DNA of 64,000 nt from Thuidium tamariscinum (Eukaryota; Streptophyta; Bryopsida; Hypnales; Thuidiaceae). The notes under the pieces were generated by a model. That model made no database searches. It had not been told where the DNA came from and saw only the letters and a list, made by a program, of their open reading frames with translations. The position numbers and the translations under genes were made by a program. Location of the stretch: the NCBI GenBank assembly GCA_947034885.2, contig OX344755.2, positions 22,017,052 to 22,081,051 of the forward strand, read 5' to 3'. Shown here piece after piece: positions 22,557 through 33,100 of the stretch (positions within the stretch are counted from its first letter, which is position 1; each line of letters starts with the position of its first letter).

Positions 22557-22829
22557 AGGTAGGTACACCCAAAAGCGCCCTGTTCCTAAAAGCGTCATCT
22601 ACAATACACATACATTTCCAAAATCAGTCATGTTCAGAGGCTGTAGATGGTGCTTTCAGAAACAAACTTTGACCGTTAATAACTTCTGCATACAATACCC
22701 AAATCCTGTGTTCTTTGGTGCGTTGGAACATACTTTCACTTGCCAACAAGACTGCATAAAAATCTGAACTAGCTAATAACAGGAACTAGGCACAGTATGA
22801 ATAAGTGGCGCTTTTGGGTGTACCTACCT
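22557..22829. mobile_element. Family B MITE, S1-specific copy
   Basis: 273 bp with terminal inverted repeats AGGTAGGTACACCCAAAAGC and GCTTTTGGGTGTACCTACCT, flanked by TA. S2 has the empty site near 40110-40120. The copy at 40199-40471 is also 273 bp. Fits a Tc1/mariner-type (TA-target) MITE; no transposase is present. Confidence 0.9.
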
Positions 22830-22867
22830 TATGCAGTACGAGCTTGCAAAGTCTTGAAGAGGCATAA

Positions 22868-24758
22868 GTTAAGTCGCCTTATTGCTAAAAATTTTGTATG
22901 CCGTTTTTCTCAGCGCTTGAGTGATTAGTGCTCTTTTCCTGTGGGGCATTTTGACTGTGTTCAGGGAGCAATTCATTTCTGACCACGTAAGTAGTTGAGC
23001 ATATTTGGAGTGCAGGTATATACTAAATAGAATTTTTTTGATGCATATAACAATAGATTTCAAAAGGATCCCATATTTTTTCACAATTTTATTTCCCAAA
23101 ATCAAATACCATGAATTTTCTAGGTGAATATTTTGTTTGATCCGTATTAGTCATGTACAATGAACATGGATTTTGAAAAGACCTGTACTGATGCTTTATT
23201 TAAAATCGCTATTTAGAACTCCTATTTTTGACCAAGGGTTGGTGGCAAAATTGAGAATCCTATTACCCATCACAATGCATCATGTGTGCCATGATTGATC
23301 ATTACTCATTTCTCTTTCGCAAAAAGAGAACAATCTATAATGTCAAAATGGAGGAGTGATTAAAAATGATACAATTCATTGCCATATTTTTCAACATGCT
23401 AGATTTACATATGACTTACTAAAATTACTCTAATGTCCATGTGTGAAATGAGTTGGTTGAAGGAACCTACTTTAGAACCACTAGTGTATCCAATTTTTTT
23501 TGCCATAGGCAAAATAAATATGAAATTAAGTTTCTAATTTTTTTAGTTCATAAAAAATTTGAAATTCAATAACTTTCATTCTATAGGTCCAAATGCCACC
23601 TAACAAAGCCTATACACTCCTCCTCATTGAGAGCATTCTAATAATATTAAGAACATGATTAATTAGGGGATACTCAGTTGTCATGAGGAGATCTCAATGT
23701 CAATGTAACAAACAACTAAACAAAACAAACAAACAAGTAACTTATCTTTAGGTATAGATTGTAGATGGTGGTTGTAACCATAGAGAGATTTTCTTATTTG
23801 TTCTTGTGATTTAGGAATTACTTTAAGTTCTAGGAATTTCAACCAATGTTTCTTTCTAGGATGTGAACTATCAATTGAAACATGTAGCTTTGGTTTATAT
23901 TAGTCTATATTTTTATGTTTACACCAATGAAAATGTAATGAATAGAAAATTGCAAATTATTGTGTTTATTTGTCCTCTTTTGTGCATTGTGTATCATGAG
24001 AGAAAATCTGAGGCCAATAGAGGGCCCTTTCAACTATAGTGAAATGTGCAATTAGAAGAAAAATCAGTTCAAAAATTAGTTAGAGAATCTATAAGGTGAG
24101 CAATCAGCTCATGTGCCCTGTCAGATTTTGGATTAAAAAAATATTATAAAAAATTAAAAATAATTAAAAATAAAATTGAAATTCTTTTCTTTTTCAAATT
24201 TTTTTTAGTTCACGGTAGTTGCACATTTCACTGTAGCTAAAAAGGCTCTCTATTGACCTCAGATTTTCTCTCATATAGAATGGATTCAACCATACAAGTG
24301 AATCTTGTTCAAGTGTAGAGATGAGTTTCACTATATATTTTTTTGATGTGAATCAATTTTTTTAATTAGAGTACAATAGACTTCTCTTGAATTTGGTATT
24401 GTTTGTCAAGCATCATCCACTAATGATACATATATGCATTTGACGACATCTCAAAAATCAAACAAATTCCTTTTTTGGCTAAAAAAAAGAGGTCTAAATA
24501 GTTAACTTTCAATATTACTTGCAAATTTTTTCAAAATAGTCAAATAAATCTAATTTTAAATATTAGAATGAGCCAAAATTTATATGTGATTGTATATAGC
24601 TACTAAGGTAGTTAGGGATTAAGGATTAAAGCCCAAACTCTTTGAAAATTGTTCAAAGGTCTATCCTTGACAAAAAGATTTATTTTGAAAGTGTTCTTGA
24701 TTGAAAGTGCAATTAAATGATTTCTATAATTAAATGATTAGTTGACTATTGATTTTAT
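22868..24758. other. S1 flank without a gene; the part to about 23000 matches S2
   Basis: Up to about 23005 the text matches 40160-40560. From there to about 24440 S1 has roughly 1.4 kb not found in S2, where the sequence jumps to the stretch starting near 40563. No gene, domain or clear repeat termini can be seen in this extra text, so insertion in S1 and deletion in S2 cannot be told apart. Confidence 0.5.
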
Positions 24759-25484
24759 GGGTCGTTGCAAGAAACACTTACAGGTTTTGTTTCAAAATGG
24801 CTCAAAATTTGTGAGTCCTGTGAGTCCTATGAGTTTTGGAATAAATTCTTTTTAAATTGAAAAAAATATAGATAATTTGAAGAGCAATGAGAATATTATG
24901 TCTTTTGAAATTCAGACCTAAGAAATTTTTTCTCTAAATGTTATAGACAATGGAAAATACAATGAAAATAACTCTTTTTTCACTAATTCGGTAAAAATAG
25001 TAAAAAAATTCAAAAAATGAAAATGAAAAATCCATTTTTTTCCAAGTAAAGTTCTTTCTTTTCCAACAGATTTCATCTTTGGAAAAAATAAATTTTATTC
25101 TCCACACTTGCGCAAAGTCATCCACTTTGACGACATGTGGAGGTTGAACAATATAGTATTTCCAAAAAATCTCATCATAGTCTTCTGTAACTTTAGGTGA
25201 GGTCCTTGCATGCCAATTTTCAGCTAAAAATTTGCATTTTTGGGTCAAAAATAGGACTAAAACCCCCTAAAATGGCCAAAGTAGACACCCAATTGGGGGC
25301 ACTTTAAAAATAGTAAACTAATTTTGAAAAAATTGAAAAAATTACAAAATATGTAAAACTTTTGTAGGCACCTTTATTTCAAGTTTCAGGTCAAATTAAC
25401 AAAAGATACAAAAGTTATGAGCAAAAAACTACCTCCTAAAAGTCAAGGGGACAAAAAAAGGACAAGTGTTTTTTGCAATCACCC
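24759..25484. mobile_element. Family F element, copy 2 (TSD TTAT)
   Basis: 726 bp with ends GGGTCGTTGCAAGAAACACT and AAGTGTTTTTTGCAATCACCC-like text. It is flanked by TTAT on both sides (24755-24758, 25485-25488). The empty site in S2 (about 40883) has TTAT once. The interior is AT-rich. A 104-codon minus frame at 24934-25248 has no domain. Confidence 0.85.
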
Positions 25485-25563
25485 TTATATATTTTGATTT
25501 TATGACCATTATATCTTACAATTTTAGCAATCCAAGGAACTTCTAATTTGAAAATTCATAGTA

Positions 25564-26558
25564 GGGTTGTTGTAAGAAACACTTACCTGGTTTTGTCTCA
25601 AAATGGCCTATTTTGATGAGTCCTATGACTTTTGGGACAAGTTTTTTTTAAATAAAATTAAATAAAGATAATTTGAAGAGTAATGAGAATATTGTGTCTT
25701 TTAAAAATTTAGACTTAAGAAAAAATTTAACTCTAAAATTTATGCACAAAAGAAGCACAATGAAAAATACAAGGAAAATAGACACTTTGATGCCTGATTT
25801 TTTTTAAATAGTAAAAAATTCAAAAAAATAAAATTCAAAAACTTATTTTTCTAACCTTAAGATGCTTTTCTCCAACCAATCTCATCTTTGAGAAAAATAT
25901 TTTTTGTTCTCTACAAGTGTACATTGGTACTACACTTTGAGCACATGTGGAAGGTATACAATTTACTATTTTTAGAAAATTTCTTTGTGATTTTGTGTAA
26001 CTTTAGCAAATGTCTTTGCATACCAATTTTCAGTTTAAATATTGCATTTTTGGATCAAAAATAGAACTAAAATCCTCCAAAATGGCCAAAGTAGACATCC
26101 AATTGGGGTCTATTTAAAAATAGTAAAATAATTTTTAAAATTTTCAAAAAACTACATTTGAGTTATTCATAAAGTACACTAAATTAGGGTTTAAACCCAT
26201 GAGTTTTGTGAAAAATCCAGTTGAGTTAAAAAAGTCAAAATAAAAGTGGGTATAAAACTTATTTTTCCATCAAAATGGTGCTTAAAAAAGTTTGGTCCCC
26301 ACTTTTTAAGTTGTGTGACATAAGTATCTTGCAAGTTTGACACTTGAACTATAGTTGCCTTCTCAACTTCAAAAAAAGTCATGCCCAAGGGGGGGGGGGA
26401 GAACTTTACAAATAACTCAATTATGTCTAGAACTTTTATGTGTACATTCATTTCAAGTTTTGTGTGAATTGGACAAACGATGCTAAAGTTTTGAGTAAAA
26501 AATCACTTGTCCAAGTCCAAGGGGACAAAAAATAGGATAAGTGTTTCTTCAATCATCC
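25564..26558. mobile_element. Family F element, copy 3, holding a family C element
   Basis: Left end GGGTTGTTGTAAGAAACACT; right end about GTGTTTCTTCAATCATCC. The S2 equivalent at 40964-41692 is uninterrupted, whereas this copy contains the 261-bp family C element at 26159-26419. The family F insertion therefore predates the duplication and the family C insertion came after it. Confidence 0.8.
26159..26419. mobile_element. Family C element, copy 3 (TSD ATT)
   Basis: 261 bp with ends TGAGTTATTCATAAAGT and ACTTTACAAATAACTCA, flanked by ATT on both sides. S2 shows the empty site CATTATGTC near 41553. It contains a run of about ten G near the right end, as do the other two copies. Confidence 0.9.
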
Positions 26559-27591
26559 AATAATTACCTACTTCATGTCTTCATCTAAGTTTAAAATTTA
26601 AAAAAAAAATTTACCTACTTTTATTGCAAATACTACAAAATCATCACTTTGTTAGGTAAAGTGCTTTCATCTATTTCAATGTTTTTTGGATGTTTTTACC
26701 TTATATATTAATGTAAAATTTGAATGATTGAAGTCCAAATGGTTGTTAGGCTTGGCATTAATTTTTATATTTTTATATAGTAATATAAAAAAATGAACCT
26801 ACACATATTAATGCATATTAAATCAAGAGGTTGTCATTAGCATATATAGGATACTTGTCTAATAGTAGCTTGCCCCAAAAAGAGTGAAAAGGAAGAGTTA
26901 GAATGTTACATTGAAATAGTGACAATTTTCTCTTTTTCTTAATTTTCATTTTTGTACTTGCATAGAAAATGATCAATATTTTGATTCACTTTTATTATTG
27001 AATAATGTTAAGTTGTTACATAGCTAAAGTATATACATACATTCATACATAATTACATATATACACTTAATTATTTATACTTTTTATAAAAGAGGAAAAA
27101 ATTTGTATTGATTCAAAATCATCAATAAGACAATTGTAAAAATCACTAGAACCACATGAGCCGGACGAACCAATGAGCCGCGTACCAATCTAGCCAGGTA
27201 CCAGCCAACTAGAGCAATCAACTAGTTGGGGAACCTAGCACAAGTCTAGTATAGATCATTGAGCATCCAATTTCAAGCTCAAAATTGGACACTTACTCAA
27301 AATCAAACACATGGAGATGATGCCCATGAGGGCCTCCTTTTCTCCTATTTTTTGATAAATTTGAATACTAAGAGTAATTTATGAGTGAACAAAGTTTGAG
27401 AATACTAATTGGTGTTGAGTTTTTCTTTGCAAAAGTAGAAGCCTGAAGCCAGGAGAATAGAGGGAGAAAGAATAGATGGAAATTTTCGAAAAATATGATA
27501 TTTAGCTTTCGCCTTGAAAATCCAATTTCTGGTCAAAGTTAGAAATTAGGTGTCTTGGGTAGTCCCAAATTTCAGATTTGGTGTATACTAA

Positions 27592-28021
27592 GAGCATCCC
27601 TAGCGGCACACAAGATATCACTCAAGTTGAGTAAGTTGCCGGGGTGAGCAACAAGTAGTTCCCCACGGCACTCAAAACTTGGCACGAAAAATGCCCGGCC
27701 ACGGCAAAATTTGCCCAGCTCACGGCAAATTGGGAAGAGGGAGGTAGCGCGCGATATGCTCTGGCTCGCTTTCCAAAGTGTGCTCCAGGTTTTTTTTGCT
27801 CCAAAGATCCAGTTGATCCCACACGACACCTCACAAGTCGGGCTACAACCCATGATCTGGCAAAGCTAGAGTCTGGGACTGCAAGCCAAGCTCCCAATTC
27901 CGTGTGCTTTCTAGAGCCACATAGTGGGGCAACCATTCCCCACATGCGCAAGCTGCCTTCCGCACACACGGCATGTCCAACCGGCCAGAGCCTTATTCTG
28001 TGTCCCGCGTTGGGGATGCTC
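27592..28021. mobile_element. PIF/Harbinger-type non-autonomous element P3
   Basis: 430 bp with GAGCATCCC at the left and GGGGATGCTC at the right, and TAA on both flanks (27589-27591, 28022-28024). It is GC-rich inside, so two overlapping minus-strand frames stay open for 93-115 codons without any recognisable domain. These are not called genes. Confidence 0.75.
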
Positions 28022-28281
28022 TAAGGCCAGAGAACCAAACCAAGGCCTTCAGTATAAAAAAAAATGAATACGAAATCAAGTCAGGTCATTGAAGGGAGAC
28101 CAGTCAATCGTGATGTGATTGGCCCCCCTTCTTTTGACTCAGTTGACCTTGCAATAAGGTATCAATACCCTCTCAACCTTGTTTGGGACCTTACCTCTCT
28201 TTCCACCTCAGTCTAGCACAAAACTGCCTCAATACAATCAAAGAACCAAATTAGTTCAAAGAAGTGAAAAAAATACCCACA

Positions 28282-28572
28282 CTATGGGAGGGATTTGAGG
28301 GCTCTAGAAGATTGTAAGTTCCCATACTCTAGGAATGTAGAAACTATTGCAAGAACCCAAAAATGCAAGATTTTAGCATAGTCAAAAACATGCCAAGTCA
28401 TTATAAATAAAAAAATAAAAAAATTTGAACTATTTTTCACATTTAAGAACCCCAATTTTATTTTACTTTTATTTATATGATAATTTTTGTATGACAACAG
28501 CTAGCACTTCCCTAATCAGTTTTGAGAATAGACTCTAAACAGCCCTCCAAAGCCCTCAAATCCCTCATAATG
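28282..28572. mobile_element. Family D element, copy (TATG termini)
   Basis: Inverted ends GGGAGGGATTTGAGGGCTC and GAGGGATTTGAGGGC (as complement at 28550-28568). The subterminal foldback GTAAGTTCCC...TAGGAATG resembles the copy at 4560-4809. The centre is AT-rich. Confidence 0.6.
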
Positions 28573-28589
28573 ATACAACCCAAAAATAA

Positions 28590-29340
28590 GGGCCACTTCA
28601 CACTATGGCCGTCCAAAGTCGAGAGGCCGTGGGATTGCTGACCCAAAGTTTGGCGAGAGTCCGAAGAAATCGGCAATAAATGGGCCCAAAAATTTAGGAA
28701 TTGGACCTCTTGGCCGGGGAATGGTGTGAAGCCTCCAAAGGCCAAAGTCCAAGCCCAAAGTCCAAACCTACACCATTTTTTGAGCTTCTATCCTTTTTTC
28801 TCCACATTAATCCATCCAATTTCTGAAATTTTCCATGAAGCCTACCCCGCATCATAATTTTTCAAGCAAAAAATTAAAAAAACATGTGAAAAGAGTCAAA
28901 AATGGCATTGGAAAAAAAATCACAGCAAATGCTCACATCATCAAATAAGGAATATGAAGGGTATAAATGGAATAATAAGGTAGCATTGGTCATAGAATCT
29001 CCATTGTAGTAGTGGAGACTCTCCATTGTAAAGACTCTCTATTGTAATGGTGGAGACCAAGGTTCAAACCCCAATGGCAACAATAGAAATAGAAATGGAA
29101 ATGGAAATAATAGCCCTTCTAGCTCAATCCAATGGTTGAGATCTTGTCAGTTTCTGAAAAGAATTTGACGGACTCTCGACCATAGTTTGGGTCGGCCAAA
29201 AATGGCGACCCAAACTATGGTCGAGAGTCCATCGCCATGACCAAACTTTGCTGCCATGTAGGCAGTTTTGGGGACGTCGAATTCCGACGGACTCTGGACT
29301 GTGCCGTGTCTCGACCTTCGGCCATAGTGTGAAGCGCCCC
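28590..29340. mobile_element. PIF/Harbinger-type non-autonomous element P4
   Basis: 751 bp between TAA flanks (28587-28589, 29341-29343). The ends GGGCCACTTCACACTATGGC and GCCATAGTGTGAAGCGCCCC are an inverted pair with two mismatches. Inside is a perfect 25-bp-arm hairpin (29170-29230). No transposase is recognised. It lies just before the start of S2 and P450-2's conserved upstream region. Confidence 0.8.
29170..29230. repeat. Perfect hairpin, 25-bp arms, 11-base loop
   Basis: Arm 29170-29194 starts GGACTCTCGACCATAG, and arm 29206-29230 is its exact complement, ending CTATGGTCGAGAGTCC. The words CTCGACC and CCATAGT recur at the terminus of the surrounding P4 element, so the hairpin may be a rearranged copy of that terminus. 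Confidence 0.9.
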
Positions 29341-29374
29341 TAAGTTTTTTTTTCTTTTACCCTGCTGGGCCCAC

Positions 29375-30153
29375 ATTCGATGGAAGGATTTAACGTCCTG
29401 CGTGGGGTGGCAGCGACGAATTGAATGACAGTACTCAAGGACAGCACGACAGTGACTACAGTACAACTACTGAAAAACACTCATTTAAGGGAATGGTCCA
29501 TAACTTACGTAATACGTACCTTGGGCGGGGCAGACGACTTGCTTCCTTCCCGCTTGTTCTTGGTGCTGTGAATGTCGGCAAAGGGCGGGCCTGTGAACTT
29601 CTCTCGCTTGCTGGAGATCACTGCTGCTCACTCGTTGGAGCTTGTTGCTACTCACTTAATTACTGCCTGCTCGCTCGCACAGAGGATCTGTGAAGGTTTC
29701 TTCTCTTGATTCTGCTGCGATTCGAGTTCTAGCTCTTGTGTTGGATCGGAACATTGTGTGGTGAGCTTGTGTTGACAGCAGCTAGGACGCAAAGTAACGG
29801 GATTCCAGCATAGTCTGTGTACCTTAATCTGTGAGGAGTTCGTGAACGTCTTTGCTCTTTGCTTGTTGATCACAGATTGAAACTCTAATTGACGTACTTA
29901 GTTTCGTGAATTAGCGATCGAACATGACAGTAATTGACCACACAGCAGACCGTTTCGGAAGCTTTTCAACTGAGTTTCACGCAGTGCTGTGTCTGTACAG
30001 ATGGAGATTCGTCTGCATGACTGCGCGCATATAACGAGACCACACGAATGCAGTTCTTCCTGCTTGATGAATGATCGTAGCTTAGTGTAGTTTAACCTTT
30101 CTGCAAGCCTGAAATGAATTGCCTTGCCGAGTTGATAGATTGCAAGGCTTAAA
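29375..30153 (+). promoter_or_regulatory. P450-2 conserved upstream region
   Basis: It matches the P450-1 upstream region without its transposon insertions and so gives the ancestral layout. A GC-moderate stretch (TTGGTGCTGTGAATGTCGGC) leads into the probable 5' UTR with the GATCACAGATT and GATCGAACATGACAG blocks. The exact promoter and transcription start cannot be read from sequence. Confidence 0.4.
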
Positions 30154-33100
30154 ATGCAGGTTAGCGATATGGCGTCGGAGGTTGGGTGGATGCTGACAGC
30201 GTTGGTAATCCTGGCAACAATCTGCTTTGGAGTGTTCAAGGGCATCCTCGGTGACAATGTTCAATACGGACGAGCACCTCGTGACTTCCTCCTTGACCGC
30301 TTGGCCAGGTTCTGTCCACTTCATCACTCACTTTTGTTTGGGGCAACGAGGACTTCATTTCGAACCCGATGGTTGCTTTCCCTTTGCAGTAGGAAACTCT
30401 GTCCCCTGACTTTCAGATATTTTGAGTGATTCCTTGGTAGAATATTACTTTGTCAATCTCAATTCTTCTTTTGCATTCTCAAGAGGAAACTACCGCATGC
30501 ACTTTAGTACGGGTTGTTTGCTAACGTACGGATAAAGTGAGAATATGGATTGTATGGATGTGATATGCAAAGTCAAGAATTTTCACAATTCTGTTCTGTG
30601 AGTGAGTAAAACCTTGTGCAGGTTTTGAATTTTAGTAGTTAGGCGTTGCCTTCGTCCCGAGATTCTAGATCGTAACATTTATTCATGGCAAAGAATCTTG
30701 TATGAGAGAAGGTTGACTTCCTTTTAAAACTGTTTCCATGCTTTAACTTTGGAGACTTGCGATGTGCTATTCCCCGCGATTTTCAAGTCTCATTCTCTGA
30801 TTGTTTGGGTGTACAGATATGGAGATCCTTTTACCATGTCATTGATGGGAAAAACGTACACGGTAATCAGTTCGCCTGAAACCATCAAATTCGTTCTTTC
30901 GAATGCCCATGCATCTTTTCCAGAGGTCTCTCCCATTCAGTTAAGTCGACTTCTCAGTCCGGAGAGGTTTGCGGGTAAAAGAAACCTAGAAGTCAGGAAG
31001 ATTATACTTTCTGCCGCTACAGGAGATGGACTTCAGAAGCTGGTCCCGTTCATCAGCTCCTTGGCCGAGAGAACTGTCAAATCTTGGGAGCATCGAGTTG
31101 TGAACTCAGTGGTAGAGTTGGAAAAGGTCAGTGGTACAACGTTTGCTTCAACATTTATGGATTTTACTGCTCTCTTATCATCTGATTATTTGTTCAAATT
31201 TCACCCCGGTTGATCGATGGGTGCGAATTCCTATCGTTTAGTTTTTGCGCAGAAATGGTCATCAAAGATATTGGGAAAGGGCAGGACGACCGTCTACGTC
31301 CTGTAGCTTTCATTTCCATGTTAGAATTATAATGGCTGTAATATTGAAGGTTGTTTAGGTACAACATATGGTAGAGTATGTGCACATGGCTTTGTGCATT
31401 TGTAAGCACCAAGTGGCATATATGAGGGTGTGGATTACGAGTCTTTAACTTCCCACTCATTTTAAATCAACAAAACATGACATGTATCCTTTTTCAACAA
31501 TGCATACAGTTTTTATTTTTTCTCTTAGACAGAGCAGTTATGACCGTGAAAGCTCACTGTTCATTGTTAATGTTCATCATGGGCAAATGTTCCATGATGA
31601 TATATGTAGACTGACCCCTTCAATGGTTATTTGGTAGATCGATGATGCCATGATGGTACTCCTACTGAAAACTTTGAACTGTCTGCAGTTTGCATTTAAT
31701 GGTGGGATGCACCTTCTGTGGAGGGATGTCGAACCTGGCTCGGATGAAATGGACCAAATTAGGAACGAGATCTCCTGTGTTGGAGAAGGTCTGGCGGTTT
31801 TACCCATCAATTTTCCTGGATTCAGTTTCCACAAGGCGTTAAAGGTGTGTTTTCCAAATCATTTCCAGCCTTCTTAGTCATTAGTCTTCTAATGTTCCGG
31901 ATATTGAAAGGGTAGAACCGGCGGTTGCTGCAAAATTTGAAGGCAGTATTAATCCGCAAGGCATGAGTTGATCTTAGAATATCTATTGTTCCCATGGAGG
32001 GGCAATTCAAGTTCCAACTTGCCCATCCAACTTGCTCAGACTAATTACCTGTATTTGAAGTTGTTTGTGAGTCTTATTATTCACTTCTTGGATTTAGAGT
32101 TTTAAAACATTAGTTATGCTTGGAAATCTTCAGTTGAGGTAGCTTCTTGGAGGGCTACACACAAATGCGTCACCCCTTCGATACATGTCTCCATCTTTAT
32201 TTGACATGACTACTGTAGCTTACAAATTTCCAGCATGCCCAAATTGGAATGCTGATGAACCAACTGTGTTGTCCACCTCCTGGAAATGTTGAATCAGGCC
32301 AAAGAAGTTCTTGTATCTCGCATTCAAAGGGAAATCTCAAGGAGAAGGAAAGCTGGTATCCAACAGGATGATGTATTGAATGCCCTTATGAGTATTGGGG
32401 AGGATGAATTTCCGGATTACGATATATCTTGCATTTTGGTGCCATTGTTGATTGCTGCTGCTTTAACAACAGGTGCCTTGATTCCTTGGGTTCTGAAGTA
32501 CCTGGATGATTACCCTGAAGTACGTCAACATGTACAGGTGAGATCTTGTGTTTTTTATAGAGTTATGTGGAGATGACGAGTTTTCATTCTACACAAATTT
32601 CTGTGTTTGTGGTCAGTTTTTTTCACTTGCTTGGAACAAGTATGGTTGTAAGTCATAACTGATACCTAACTTTCTTAACCTAGGTAGGGAATGGATACTT
32701 TGGCTGCTACCTAATTGCTACCTTAATTTGACATGGAAGATAACACTTGGCATATAATGAGGAAAGGTTGGAACACTGCAAGATGGCTTGAATCTGGAGG
32801 AGGGTTGTTTGAAAAAGTGGTTTAACAACACCTACTTGCTGCCAGTTCCTGTGGCTTGGTTACTGTCAAAGCCTGTCAACTTCCTTCAGATTTGCATGGT
32901 TACCCCGAACGTGTCTTGTCTTCATTTTTAGTTGCTAGAGATTAGATCAGCAGTGTGATAATTGGTCCTTGAAGGATTTGTAACTCAAATTGTCACAGGA
33001 ACTGTTCGGTGTGCACAATGTGCATACAATGTAAAATAGCGTTATTTGGAAGTTTGCACTTCCCTTCAAATCTCATATTAACGTTTTTAATTGTTCATTC

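Larger units (their letters stand above)
5255..27150. repeat. Segmental duplication copy S1 (contains P450-1)
   Basis: This region aligns collinearly with 29375-42840. The homologous parts are 5255-5405, 5663-5715, 6730-14815 and 20936-27150. Similarity covers exons, introns and about 8 kb of 3' flank, so the duplication was genomic, not through RNA. S1-only sequences are the insertions at 5406-5662 and 5716-6729, the block at 14815-20935, the insert at 21033-21315, and elements at 11737, 21664, 22557, 24759 and 26159. The edges are approximate, set by where the two texts stop matching. Confidence 0.85.

Noticed and set aside
27572..27969. Two overlapping minus-strand open frames of 93-115 codons
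   Set aside because: They lie almost wholly inside the GC-rich PIF-type element P3. GC-rich sequence has few stops, and no transposase motif is present.
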